A stretch of 47,189 nt of DNA. Origin: Clostridium luticellarii (GTDB taxonomy: Bacteria; Bacillota; Clostridia; Clostridiales; Clostridiaceae). Below the pieces are notes generated by a model that made no database searches, was not told the DNA's origin, and saw only the letters and a program-made list of their open reading frames with translations. Shown in pieces: positions 16,777 through 25,011 of this stretch. Both the position numbers and the translations under genes were made by a program. Each line of letters begins with the position of its first letter. The first letter of the stretch is position 1. The stretch is taken from assembly GCF_002995845.1 (NCBI RefSeq), contig NZ_PVXP01000022.1:1-47189 (forward strand), in the 5' to 3' direction.

Positions 16777-17763
16777 TCAATATGTCAGGTTCAAGTCCTG
16801 GAGCATTTGAAAATCCTTGTTTACTTCCTGGCCTTCCGTGGTCAGGTAGTCACCTATCAGCATGCCGTTTATGCCTGCGACAAATCCAAGAGCCTGAAGG
16901 CTTTTCAGGTTTTTCTCCCTTCCTCCTGCAAATCTTATGTTCTTATGGGGAAGTATGAATCTCATCAGGGCGAAAGTCTTTATTATTTCCAGAGGAGAGA
17001 GGGGTTTTGCATTTTCAAGTCTTGTACCTTTAACCGGGTTCAATACATTTACAGGTACTGCATCCACGTCCAGTTCCTTCAGCAGAAATGCATGCTCGAT
17101 GCGCTGTTCCATGGTTTCCCCCAGACCTATTATCATTCCGGAGCATACTTCCATGCCGGCTTTTTTTGCATAGCGTATTGTGTCAATTCTTTCGTCATAT
17201 CCATGAGTTGAAACAATCTTGGGGAAAAAGCTCCTTGCTGTCTCCAGGTTGTGGTTATAACGTTCAACACCTGCTTCTGCCAGCTGATTTGCTGCATCTA
17301 TGGTAAGAGTTCCAAGACAGGCGCACAGCTTTAAATTGGTACTTGCCTTCATCCTTTTAAATGCATTTATTATTATTTTAAAATTCTTTTCCTCTCCTGT
17401 ATAGCCAAGACCGCTTGTACAAATATCACAATGCTTGGCACCGGCCTTTTCACGTTTTATTGCAGTTTCAACAATTTTATCTTCGTCTATAAGCGGATAA
17501 CATTTTGCATTTGTATGATGATGGGCGGATTGGGAACAGAATGCACAGTCCTCAGGACATCTGCCTGATTTTGCATTTATTACCGAACACAGATCCACAT
17601 TATTTCCATTGAATTTTTCCCTCATTCTATTGGCAAAGCTGCACAGCAGAAATATGTCGCTTTCTTTGGATTTTCCAAGAGCTTCAGCTTCTTCCCTGGT
17701 GATGTTTCCGCCGTTTAAGATCCTCTGGCCTATTGTAAGTATTTCATTCCATAATTTATCCAT
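16777..17763 (-). CDS. bioB: Biotin synthase
   Basis: This is a radical-SAM enzyme that inserts sulfur into dethiobiotin. The [4Fe-4S] motif C69-x3-C73-x2-C76 (CPEDCAFC) is present, and further family motifs follow, such as YNHNLET and the late RFAGGREKN region. At 328 aa it is of normal length. AAGGAG precedes the ATG at good spacing. It is divergent from bioY-bioD-bioA, and its promoter carries a BirA-type operator at the transcription start, so biotin should repress it. No bioF, bioC or bioW lies in the window, so the pimelate part of the pathway must be elsewhere or absent. Confidence 0.95.
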   Translation of the reverse strand: MDKLWNEILTIGQRILNGGNITREEAEALGKSKESDIFLLCSFANRMREKFNGNNVDLCSVINAKSGRCPEDCAFCSQSAHHHTNAKCYPLIDEDKIVETAIKREKAGAKHCDICTSGLGYTGEEKNFKIIINAFKRMKASTNLKLCACLGTLTIDAANQLAEAGVERYNHNLETARSFFPKIVSTHGYDERIDTIRYAKKAGMEVCSGMIIGLGETMEQRIEHAFLLKELDVDAVPVNVLNPVKGTRLENAKPLSPLEIIKTFALMRFILPHKNIRFAGGREKNLKSLQALGFVAGINGMLIGDYLTTEGQEVNKDFQMLQDLNLTY

Positions 17764-17785
17764 AAAAAATCTCCTTGTATAATTT

Positions 17786-17819
17786 ATTGTGAACTTAATT
17801 TCGTATAAAGGTTAACAAT
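17786..17819 (-). promoter_or_regulatory. BirA-type operator of bioB
   Basis: ATTGTGAAC (17786-17794) and GTTAACAAT (17811-17819) form an inverted repeat with one mismatch and a 16-nt spacer. This is the layout of the biotin repressor (BirA) site. It lies just downstream of the bioB -10 box and so covers the start of transcription. Confidence 0.8.
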
Positions 17820-17822
17820 ATA

Positions 17823-17851
17823 ATTATAGCAATACATAAAAAATATATCAA
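17823..17851 (-). promoter_or_regulatory. bioB: bioB promoter
   Basis: On the minus strand TTGATA (17851-17846) and a perfect TATAAT (17828-17823) are 17 nt apart. The operator lies directly behind. Confidence 0.8.
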
Positions 17852-17864
17852 GATATTTTTTGCA

Positions 17865-17893
17865 TTGACAAATATTGAATATTCTACTATGAT
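17865..17893 (+). promoter_or_regulatory. bioYDA promoter
   Basis: A consensus TTGACA (17865-17870) and TATGAT (17888-17893) are 17 nt apart, back to back with the bioB promoter. Confidence 0.85.
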
Positions 17894-17898
17894 ATTTA

Positions 17899-17932
17899 AT
17901 TGTAAACCTAGTATTAATTATAAGTTGACAAT
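17899..17932 (+). promoter_or_regulatory. BirA-type operator of bioYDA
   Basis: ATTGTAAAC (17899-17907) and GTTGACAAT (17924-17932) form an inverted repeat with one mismatch and a 16-nt spacer, equal to the bioB site. It covers the expected transcription start of bioY. Confidence 0.8.
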
Positions 17933-17954
17933 AAAATGGAGGTGAGTGATTCTG

Positions 17955-18497
17955 ATGAAGACAAAAGATATGGTGCTGGTATCGATATTTGCAGCACTTA
18001 CTGCCATAGGTGCCTTTATAAGAATTCCCATACCTTTTGTACCTTTTACACTTCAGTGGCTGTTCTGTGCGTTGAGTGGAATTCTTCTGGGTGCCAGGCT
18101 GGGGGCACTGTCACAGGTATTGTATGTGGGGATGGGCCTTGCTGGAATCCCGATTTTTACAGAGGGAGGAGGCTTGTCTTATATATTCAAGCCTACTTTT
18201 GGATACCTGATAGGTTTTATAGCAGCTGCTTATGTGATTGGAAAGCTGTCATCCCGGATTAGAAACACCAATTTTATAAAATCCCTGTTATGTGTTTTAA
18301 GTGGATTGTTCTTTGTATATCTGTTTGGTGTACTGCACCTGTACTTAATTTACAATCTGTACATGGGCGACAGAAAGACCATTGGATGGGCCATATTTTA
18401 CGGCTTTATTATCTGTGTGGGAGGTGACCTTGTCATAAGTGTGTCTGTTGCATTTTTGTCTTTGAAATTAAAGGTTTTAAAGGCAGTCAGCAATTGA
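17955..18497 (+). CDS. bioY: Biotin transporter substrate-binding subunit
   Basis: BioY is the S component of an ECF-type biotin uptake system. Six hydrophobic segments span the 180-aa protein, and family features such as IPIPFVPFTLQW (about 24-35) and the glycine-rich loops are present. The energising EcfA/EcfT module is not in the window, so it must be shared from elsewhere. ATG 17955 lies 9 nt after GGAGGTGA (17938-17945), while a GTG at 17946 is too close to it. As first gene of bioY-bioD-bioA under a BirA operator, uptake and synthesis would be switched together. Confidence 0.9.
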   Translation: MKTKDMVLVSIFAALTAIGAFIRIPIPFVPFTLQWLFCALSGILLGARLGALSQVLYVGMGLAGIPIFTEGGGLSYIFKPTFGYLIGFIAAAYVIGKLSSRIRNTNFIKSLLCVLSGLFFVYLFGVLHLYLIYNLYMGDRKTIGWAIFYGFIICVGGDLVISVSVAFLSLKLKVLKAVSN

Positions 18498-18527
18498 AAT
18501 TAAAAATAAAAAATGGAGGGTATTAAA

Positions 18528-19253
18528 ATGACAAAAGCTGTTTACGTGGTGGGAACTGATACGGAGATCGGGAAAACGCTGGTTACTGGAGCTCTAGTTT
18601 ATATTTTATGCAAAAATGGCTTTAAAGCAGCTTATTTCAAAGCTGCACTCAGCGGCGCAAAATCAATACATGGTGGAATCGTTCCAGGAGATACTGAATT
18701 TGTCTGTTCAATTGCCGGTATTGATGAAAAATATGAGGATTTGACACCCTATATCTATAGAACAGCGGTTTCACCTTATCTGGCTTCGAAAATTGAAAAC
18801 AAGCCCATTGATATAAAAATTATTCAGCATAAATTCAATAATCTGAAAGAAAGATACGACTACATAATATGCGAGGGCAGCGGAGGTGTAACTTGTCCAA
18901 TTACAGATGCAGATGGTCGGATATACACTTTGGATAATCTAATAAAGGATATGGACATGGATGTTGTCCTGGTGGCCAGGGCAGGACTTGGGACCATAAA
19001 TCATACTCTTTTAACCGTTGACTACCTGAAAAACAGGGACATTTCCATAAAGGGAATTATAATTAACGGTTACAAGGACAATATGCTCTGCAGGGACAAT
19101 ATAAAAATGATTGAGAATATGACCGACATTCCAATACTTGGAATAATGCCTTTTATAGACACGGGGTCCGGTGAATTTATGGAAAATGTAAAAAGGGAAT
19201 CTGAAAGGGTATTTAATCCGGAAAAAATAATTGACTGCATGAAAGAAATATAG
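18528..19253 (+). CDS. bioD: Dethiobiotin synthetase
   Basis: This enzyme closes the ureido ring of dethiobiotin from diaminopelargonic acid, CO2 and ATP. The P-loop GTDTEIGKT (9-17) and the EGSGGV motif (about 111-116) are present. At 241 aa it is of normal size. The start is ATG 18528, since the upstream ATG at 18513 overlaps the ribosome binding site GGAGGG. It lies between bioY and bioA with short gaps, so it should be in the same BirA-controlled operon. Confidence 0.93.
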   Translation: MTKAVYVVGTDTEIGKTLVTGALVYILCKNGFKAAYFKAALSGAKSIHGGIVPGDTEFVCSIAGIDEKYEDLTPYIYRTAVSPYLASKIENKPIDIKIIQHKFNNLKERYDYIICEGSGGVTCPITDADGRIYTLDNLIKDMDMDVVLVARAGLGTINHTLLTVDYLKNRDISIKGIIINGYKDNMLCRDNIKMIENMTDIPILGIMPFIDTGSGEFMENVKRESERVFNPEKIIDCMKEI

Positions 19254-19282
19254 AATAAAAATTTCATAGGATGGTGAAAAAT

Positions 19283-20647
19283 ATGGAAGAACTTGAAAAA
19301 AAGGATTTAAAGTACATATGGCATCCATGTACCCAGATGAAGGATTGTGAAAAGCTGCCTCCCATTGTAATAGAAAATGGTGAAGGATGCTATTTATACG
19401 ACATAGAGGGCAACTCATATCTGGACTGTATAAGCTCATGGTGGACAAATATATTTGGACATAGTAATTCAAGAATTAACAGGGCAGTTGAAAGACAGCT
19501 CAGTCAAATTGAACATGTGATTTTTGCACACTTTTCCAATAAGCCTGCTGTGGAATTGGCGGAGAGGCTGGTTAAAATCACGCCGCAAGGATTGTCCAAG
19601 GTATTCTTTTCAGATAATGGGTCCTCCGCAGTGGAAATAGCTTTAAAGATGAGCTTTCAATATTATCAGCAGATTGGAAAAACTAAAAAGATAAGGTTTG
19701 CAGCAATAACCGGTGCCTACCATGGAGAGACCATAGGCGCCCTTTCCGTAGGGGATCTGGACCTGTACAGTAAAATTTACAAGCCTCTTCTCATAGACAC
19801 GCTTAGGGTTCAGGGACCTGACTGCTACAGGTGCAAATACGGAAAGGAGAGATGTACCTGTGATGCCCAGTGCTTTAAACACATGGAAAAATCCCTTGCC
19901 GACCATCATGATGAGCTCTGTGCTGTGATCATAGAGCCCATGGTTCAGGGAGCTGCAGGCATGAAAATGTATTCACCTGTTTATTTAAAAAAATTAAGAA
20001 AAGCCTGTGACTACTATGATATTATTTTGATTGCAGATGAAATAGCCGTTGGTTTCGGAAGGACAGGCAAGATGTTTGCCTGTAATCATGCGGATATAAG
20101 TCCGGATATAATGTGTCTGTCCAAAGGAATTAGTGCAGGCTATATGCCCATGTCCGTAGCCATGACCACGGAAAAAATATACAATGCCTTTTATGATGAT
20201 TATGTCAAGCTGAAAACTTTTATACACAGCCATACCTATGCAGGCAACGCAATGGCTTGTGCCGCAGCCTGCGAGAGCCTCAATATCTTCAAAGATGAAA
20301 ATATAATTGAAAAAAATATTGAAAAATCCAGGCTGATTGGAGAACTGACAGCCGAAAGGGCAAAAAATATGGATTTTGTGGGGGATGTCCGCCAGCAGGG
20401 AATGATAACGGCCATAGAATTGGTCAAGGATAAAAAAACCAGGGAGTGTTTTGACTGGAAGGACAGAGTAGGCTATGAAATATATAAAATAGCTTTGAAA
20501 AAAGGGCTTCTTCTCAGGCCCATAGGGGATATACTGTATTTTATGCCGCCTTATGTTATTGAAAAAAATGACATGGAATTCATGGTGAATGGATGTTTCC
20601 AAAGTATAAGCGAATATTTTGATTTACCACATGCAGCCAAATATTAA
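19283..20647 (+). CDS. bioA: Adenosylmethionine-8-amino-7-oxononanoate aminotransferase
   Basis: This PLP enzyme makes 7,8-diaminopelargonate. The family start WHPCTQMKD (13-21), the PLP-binding aspartate in IADE (D252) and the Schiff-base lysine K281 in SKGISAGYMP are visible. The length of 454 aa is normal. It carries a cysteine-rich insert, C181, C184, C191, C193 and C197, which could bind a metal. ATG 19283 is taken because the GGATGGTGA before it is a good ribosome binding site. The third gene of the operon, it begins 29 nt after bioD. No clear terminator follows; the toxin-antitoxin promoter comes next. Confidence 0.93.
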   Translation: MEELEKKDLKYIWHPCTQMKDCEKLPPIVIENGEGCYLYDIEGNSYLDCISSWWTNIFGHSNSRINRAVERQLSQIEHVIFAHFSNKPAVELAERLVKITPQGLSKVFFSDNGSSAVEIALKMSFQYYQQIGKTKKIRFAAITGAYHGETIGALSVGDLDLYSKIYKPLLIDTLRVQGPDCYRCKYGKERCTCDAQCFKHMEKSLADHHDELCAVIIEPMVQGAAGMKMYSPVYLKKLRKACDYYDIILIADEIAVGFGRTGKMFACNHADISPDIMCLSKGISAGYMPMSVAMTTEKIYNAFYDDYVKLKTFIHSHTYAGNAMACAAACESLNIFKDENIIEKNIEKSRLIGELTAERAKNMDFVGDVRQQGMITAIELVKDKKTRECFDWKDRVGYEIYKIALKKGLLLRPIGDILYFMPPYVIEKNDMEFMVNGCFQSISEYFDLPHAAKY

Positions 20648-20661
20648 ATTTGGCAAAGGTA

Positions 20662-20690
20662 TAGACATCCGTAAAAACGTACGCTATAAT
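20662..20690 (+). promoter_or_regulatory. Promoter of the yefM-yoeB type pair
   Basis: TAGACA (20662-20667) and a perfect TATAAT (20685-20690) are 17 nt apart, 20 nt before the antitoxin start. Confidence 0.7.
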
Positions 20691-20710
20691 ATAGGTAAAG
20701 AGGTGATATC

Positions 20711-20968
20711 ATGAAAACTGTTAATGTTACTGCTGCTAGAAATGATATATATAATATTATAAATCAAACTATAGTAAGTTCCGAGCCGGTACAAATAACT
20801 AGTAAGAATGGTGATGTCATAATGCTCAGTTTGAAGGATTGGGAAGCTATACAGGAAACATTAAATCTTGTTTCTATACCAGGCATGAAGGAAAGTATAC
20901 TTGAAGGTAAAAAAGAAGCTGTTGAGGACTGTGAAACATTAGAGGATATAGGATGGAATTTAAAGTAG
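20711..20968 (+). CDS. YefM/Phd-family antitoxin
   Basis: This 85-aa protein has the Phd/YefM N-terminal DNA-binding fold (MKTVNVTAARNDIYNII) and the central LSLKDWEAIQETL motif. The C-terminal acidic helix should wrap the toxin. Such proteins both neutralise the toxin and repress their own promoter. GAGGTGAT lies before the ATG. Its last codons overlap the toxin start by 16 nt, which is the usual translational coupling. Confidence 0.9.
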   Translation: MKTVNVTAARNDIYNIINQTIVSSEPVQITSKNGDVIMLSLKDWEAIQETLNLVSIPGMKESILEGKKEAVEDCETLEDIGWNLK

Positions 20969-21216
20969 TTTTTACCAGGCAGGCAGTAAAAGATGCTAAA
21001 AAGTTAGAAGCTTGTGGTTTGGATAAAAAGGCTAAAAGTTTATTAAAAATAATGATAAAAAATCCTTATCAGAATCCACCTGGATATGAAAAATTAGTGG
21101 GTGATTTAAAAGGAGTTTATTCAAGACGAATAAATATACAGCATAGGCTGGTATATGAAGTATTAGAGGATAAAAAAACAATAAAAATTTTAAGAATGTG
21201 GACACACTATGAATAA
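20953..21216 (+). CDS. YoeB/Txe-family toxin
   Basis: This 87-aa member of the RelE-like YoeB family is a ribosome-dependent mRNA endonuclease in characterised relatives. Family landmarks are the NPYQNPPGYEKL segment (about 36-47), the GVYSRRINIQHRLVY strand pair with catalytic arginine, and the C-terminal RMWTHYE with the catalytic histidine and tyrosine. It overlaps the antitoxin gene by 16 nt. A 10-bp hairpin (21204-21213 with 21224-21233) overlaps the stop codon and may stabilise or end the transcript, although it lacks a T run. Confidence 0.92.
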   Translation: MEFKVVFTRQAVKDAKKLEACGLDKKAKSLLKIMIKNPYQNPPGYEKLVGDLKGVYSRRINIQHRLVYEVLEDKKTIKILRMWTHYE

Positions 21217-21339
21217 TTGATTGTTCATAGTGTTGACTTTGATGACACTAAGGTTTTTGTTAAAATAATGATGTTGGAAATAGCATATAGGTTACATCGG
21301 TAACAAAAATATGTTTTCCGTCATAGTATGTAATGTGAC

Positions 21340-21381
21340 AGAGAGATTTTTCTGGATCAAATGAGTCCGGGAAATCTCTCT
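21340..21381 (+). other. Stem-loop in the leader of the LysM gene
   Basis: AGAGAGATTT (21340-21349) pairs perfectly with AAATCTCTCT (21372-21381), with a further short inner stem (CTGGA with TCCGG, one G-U). There is no T run behind it. It lies 26 nt before the LysM gene start, so it may affect translation or mRNA stability. Confidence 0.5.
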
Positions 21382-21407
21382 ATTAATTTATAGAGGGAAA
21401 ATTTTTT

Positions 21408-22073
21408 ATGAGATGCAATTATTACAGGCAGTGTTCTGTAAATCATTATCCTTATATTATACAGCCAGGTGATACTTTATACAGTATTTCACAGAGATTG
21501 GAAGTGAGCCTGGATAGGATATTTGCGGCGAATCCGGGAATAAATCCGTATTATCTGCGGGCAGGTCAGGTTATATGCATACCGGCTTGTCTGCCCGGTT
21601 ATACTTCCAGAATAATTCGTACAGGGGATACTTTGTATAAAATTGCCCGGGAGTACAACGTAAGTATAAGAAGTATACTGGAGGCAAATCCAGGTGTGGA
21701 TCCAGATTATCTGCGTGTAGGACAGCGGCTGTGTATACCACCTGGAAATGGAGAAGCCTCAAATTGCACGGAAACTGTAACGGCAATGCAGGAAGATATT
21801 GACATGCTGATACCTGAAAGCAGTGTTCAGCAAACCCATGAATCAAATTACGGGGATTCTGCTCAGACAACTGCCGTACTTATGGTGAACAGTGATCAAA
21901 TACGTTTTGATGCGGTACCTGTAACTTTTCACGGTGACTATGCCGGACATTATACGGAAGGCAGAAATTATCCTTATTATACTGATGCAGCTTCAGGAGG
22001 CCAGAGAGGCATAAATGTAAAGGATAATTTTGGGGTATGGCATTCTTTTGGATATAGAGTACCTGTAACTTAG
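21408..22073 (+). CDS. LysM-domain protein without signal peptide
   Basis: The 221-aa protein has two LysM modules (about 15-59 and 67-111, each with QPGDTLYSIS / RTGDTLYKIA type starts and a GQ..CIP end) that bind N-acetylglucosamine polymers. A C-terminal domain of about 100 residues is unrecognised (rich in Tyr, Gly and His). There is no signal peptide. In clostridia such LysM proteins are often spore-coat or cortex-associated and assembled from the mother-cell side, which I propose only as a guess. AGAGGG precedes the ATG. A terminator follows directly, so it is monocistronic. Confidence 0.75.
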   Translation: MRCNYYRQCSVNHYPYIIQPGDTLYSISQRLEVSLDRIFAANPGINPYYLRAGQVICIPACLPGYTSRIIRTGDTLYKIAREYNVSIRSILEANPGVDPDYLRVGQRLCIPPGNGEASNCTETVTAMQEDIDMLIPESSVQQTHESNYGDSAQTTAVLMVNSDQIRFDAVPVTFHGDYAGHYTEGRNYPYYTDAASGGQRGINVKDNFGVWHSFGYRVPVT

Positions 22074-22085
22074 TATGAAATTTGG

Positions 22086-22117
22086 TGCATTGGTCAATTT
22101 AAAACCAGTGCATTTTT
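22086..22117 (+). terminator. Terminator of the LysM gene
   Basis: TGCATTGGT (22086-22094) pairs with ACCAGTGCA (22104-22112) with one G-U, followed by TTTTT. Confidence 0.8.
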
Positions 22118-22156
22118 AATTGATTTCACTTATAATAAAAGGAAGGAGATGATAAC

Positions 22157-22642
22157 ATGAAAACAAAAAAGTTGGTCATAATGGCACTTTTTATAGCATT
22201 GAGTTTCATAGGTGCCAACATAAAAATTGCGGGAAGCATAGCTTTTGATTCCACTGCAGGGTTCCTGGGAACACTGATTATGGGACCTCTGTATGGAGCA
22301 GTGATAGGTGCAGTGGGCCATCTGCTCACGGCAGCTGTCAGTGGATTTCCGCTTAGTCTGCCGATACATATGATCGTCATGGTGGATATGGCGCTTACCA
22401 TGTTTTTATTTGGAATAGTATATAAAATTTTTTCTAAATCAAAGGAAATAACTGCAGTAATAGTGTCAGGTATAGTGGGTGTTTTGATAAACGGTCCACT
22501 GTCGGTGTTTATGCTTATACCTATAATGGGCAAGGCTGTATTGGCCATGCTTCCTCTGCTGGTATTGGCTGCTGTGTTGAATATTGTGATAGCCCATGTA
22601 ATATACAAATTTTTGCCGGGGAGCATAAAAGAATGGAAATAG
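22157..22642 (+). CDS. cblT: ECF-type membrane transporter, probable alpha-ribazole transporter
   Basis: This is a small integral membrane protein (161 aa, about five to six hydrophobic segments) of the ECF S-component type. The next gene overlaps it by 10 nt and looks like an alpha-ribazole kinase (CblS). In Firmicutes the CblT/CblS pair salvages alpha-ribazole, the lower-ligand nucleoside of cobalamin, and that gives the name here. AAGGAGATGATAAC lies before the ATG. I saw no cobalamin riboswitch upstream. If the kinase assignment is wrong, this is still an ECF-like vitamin transporter of unknown substrate. Confidence 0.7.
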   Translation: MKTKKLVIMALFIALSFIGANIKIAGSIAFDSTAGFLGTLIMGPLYGAVIGAVGHLLTAAVSGFPLSLPIHMIVMVDMALTMFLFGIVYKIFSKSKEITAVIVSGIVGVLINGPLSVFMLIPIMGKAVLAMLPLLVLAAVLNIVIAHVIYKFLPGSIKEWK

Positions 22643-23376
22643 AAAAGATAAGGGATTTGAGCTTGATAAAATTAGATGAAACAAGAACCATGATTATAGC
22701 TTGTGACAGCTGTGGAGGAGTTGGGAGCAAAAAAGGGGATGTACTTAAAATCCCCCCCTTTTATGTGGGAAGATTCACAGCCAGGGTGGTTCTGTTGGAG
22801 GTGATTTGCTCTGGAGCAGAAGTAGTTACAATTACAAATACCGTCTGCAATGAAATGGATAATACAGGAATAGAGATTATTAGGGGAATAAAAGAGGAAT
22901 TAAAAGAAGCGGGCATCAGGGATGTGATTCTTACGGGCAGCACTGAAGAAAATTTTACTACTGTTTCTACGGGCCTCGGGATAACAGCGGCAGGTATAGC
23001 AGTTACTGAAAATTTAAAAGTAAATAATGTAAAGGGAGAAGCAGTTATAATAAGTGCAGGTCTGCCTAAGGTAGGTGCTGAAATAAATCTTGAGTGGGAT
23101 GAGGAAATAGTGCATTATAGGACAATATATGAATTGCTGCATAATGATCTTGTATATGAGATAGTTCCCGTAGGCTCCAAGGGAATGGCCTATGAAGCAA
23201 ATCAGCTTGCGGTAAACAATAATTTGAAATGCCATATAAAAGGCAGCTGCGGTGTAGATGTTCAAAGATCAGGGGGACCGGAGACTTCGGTGATTGCGGC
23301 AGTGGACAGCAAAGCGGTGGAGAATATATTGAAAGCTGTGCCCAAGACACATGTTATAGGGTATTTGAAAAAATAG
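22633..23376 (+). CDS. cblS: AIR synthase-related protein, probable alpha-ribazole kinase
   Basis: This 247-aa protein has PurM/AIR-synthase-like features: an N-terminal ACDSCGGVGSKKGD glycine-rich segment (about 24-37), TNTVCNEMDNTG (about 72-83) and SGGPETS near the end. CblS enzymes phosphorylate alpha-ribazole to alpha-ribazole-phosphate for cobalamin assembly and belong to this superfamily. The 10-nt overlap with the transporter gene supports coupled uptake and phosphorylation. It is too short for a true PurM, and no purine genes are near. The cardiolipin synthase gene converges on it with a gap of 59 bp. Confidence 0.7.
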   Translation: MEIEKIRDLSLIKLDETRTMIIACDSCGGVGSKKGDVLKIPPFYVGRFTARVVLLEVICSGAEVVTITNTVCNEMDNTGIEIIRGIKEELKEAGIRDVILTGSTEENFTTVSTGLGITAAGIAVTENLKVNNVKGEAVIISAGLPKVGAEINLEWDEEIVHYRTIYELLHNDLVYEIVPVGSKGMAYEANQLAVNNNLKCHIKGSCGVDVQRSGGPETSVIAAVDSKAVENILKAVPKTHVIGYLKK

Positions 23377-23435
23377 ATGTGTTTTAAGATGATTCCAGAG
23401 TCCAGACGGTTAAACCCTCCTTTCGGGGAAATTTT

Positions 23436-24959
23436 CTATGCCAGTGGAGCAAACATCCTTAGAATGGATTCCAGAACTCTTTTTAAAAAGCATCTTTTTT
23501 CCCATGTTTTTTTTTCTATTTTTTTAGATACTTTTATGGTGCTTATAAAATCATTGTAAATGTCCTTTATTATGGGAACATCATACATATATACCGCGCA
23601 TTCAAAATGCAGGTACAGGCTTCTGTAGTCCATATTTATAGTTCCCACCACGGCACATTCCCCATCGGAGACAAATGTCTTTCCATGAATGAATCCAGGT
23701 GTATACTCATATATTTTTACTCCTGAATCCAGCAGTTTGTCATAATGGGATCTGGTGAGGATCTGTATTGTCTTTTTGTCAGGTATGGAAGGGGTCAGTA
23801 TTCTGACGTCAACCCCTCTTTTTGCAGCCAGGGAAAGTGCAAGTATCATTTCATAGCCTATCACCAGGTAGGGCGTTGTAATATAGATGTAATCTTTAGC
23901 ACTATCTATAATGCTCAGGTACACATCCTGTGCCACATCATTGCTTTCCTCTGGACTGCTGTTATAGGGTACCACAATACCCGTATATTCATTGAATTCA
24001 CTCTCAAACTTGTATTTTCTAAAATTCTCTCTCTTTTTTGTTATTGACTGCCACATTCTCAAAAACATGGACGTAAAGCTGTAAACTGCATTTCCTTCCA
24101 GACATACCCCCATGTCTTTCCAGTAGCCGTATTTTCTGTAGGAGTTTATGTATTCATCTCCTATGTTCATTCCTCCGGTAAAGGCAATTTTTCCGTCGAT
24201 TACTGCAATTTTTCTGTGGTCCCTGTAATTCAGCATCACATTCAATAGTATTTTTATAGGATTGAATATCTTGTATTTTATATTGTTCTTTTTCAAAGAT
24301 TCTTCAAAATCCTTTGGAAGAGCGAACATGGATCCTATATAATCCACCAGAATTCTGACTTCTACACCGCTTTGTGCCTTCTCCTTCAGTACTTCGAAAA
24401 TTTCATCCCACATTTTCCCCCTGGAAATTATAAAGTATTCGAGAAATATAAATTTATCTGCTTTTTTTAATTCTTTTAATAGGCTTTTGTACATACTCTC
24501 CCCTGAGGAAAAATAATTTATTTTTGTGTTGAAATAAACTCCATATCCACTTATGTTCTTAATTAACCTTGTTTGATTGTAGCGGGTTTTGTTTTCACTT
24601 TTCAGCATAGACAGCATGGATTCATTTTCTTCGGGGAATATTTTTTCATCCAGCTCCATTTTGTTCATTTTGTTGAAATTGCGCTTTATGCCGATTCTGG
24701 ACAAAATGTAGATAATCACTCCCACCACCGGAATCAGCAGTATTAATGCTATCCAGCTTATTTTATAGGATGTATTTTTATCTTTATAATTCAAGTGTAT
24801 TACAGAAACAGCACTTATAAATTCAAAGAATATAAAATAATAGATAAAAAATATATTGAATATGTTGAATATAAGTGCTATGGCTATAAATTGAAATATT
24901 AGCCAGAATATAAAAGCTATGAATTTTAAAATTGAAATAAACGTCTTTCTTTCGCCCAA
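23436..24959 (-). CDS. cls: Cardiolipin synthase, phospholipase D type
   Basis: This membrane enzyme condenses two phosphatidylglycerol molecules to cardiolipin. Two N-terminal membrane segments (about 10-50 and 65-85) precede two phospholipase D motifs: HRKIAVIDGKIAFTGG in the middle and HGKTFVSDGECAVVGT near the end, each with the HxK(x)4D core. The length of about 507 aa is usual. The start is uncertain. TTG 24959 has AGGTG 6 nt before it, while the GTG at 24968 would lie inside that site. The neighbours are unrelated, and it looks monocistronic. Confidence 0.9.
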   Translation of the reverse strand: MGERKTFISILKFIAFIFWLIFQFIAIALIFNIFNIFFIYYFIFFEFISAVSVIHLNYKDKNTSYKISWIALILLIPVVGVIIYILSRIGIKRNFNKMNKMELDEKIFPEENESMLSMLKSENKTRYNQTRLIKNISGYGVYFNTKINYFSSGESMYKSLLKELKKADKFIFLEYFIISRGKMWDEIFEVLKEKAQSGVEVRILVDYIGSMFALPKDFEESLKKNNIKYKIFNPIKILLNVMLNYRDHRKIAVIDGKIAFTGGMNIGDEYINSYRKYGYWKDMGVCLEGNAVYSFTSMFLRMWQSITKKRENFRKYKFESEFNEYTGIVVPYNSSPEESNDVAQDVYLSIIDSAKDYIYITTPYLVIGYEMILALSLAAKRGVDVRILTPSIPDKKTIQILTRSHYDKLLDSGVKIYEYTPGFIHGKTFVSDGECAVVGTINMDYRSLYLHFECAVYMYDVPIIKDIYNDFISTIKVSKKIEKKTWEKRCFLKRVLESILRMFAPLA

Positions 24960-25011
24960 TTGCAGCACCTACTCTTGTATTTTATTTTGAGAATAATTTA
25001 AACCCATGGAT

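Noticed and set aside
21217-21407. Riboswitch before the LysM gene
   Set aside because: Only a simple stem-loop is visible; no known aptamer motif and no terminator.
22113-22156. Cobalamin riboswitch before cblT
   Set aside because: Only about 40 nt separate the terminator from the gene, and no B12-box is present.
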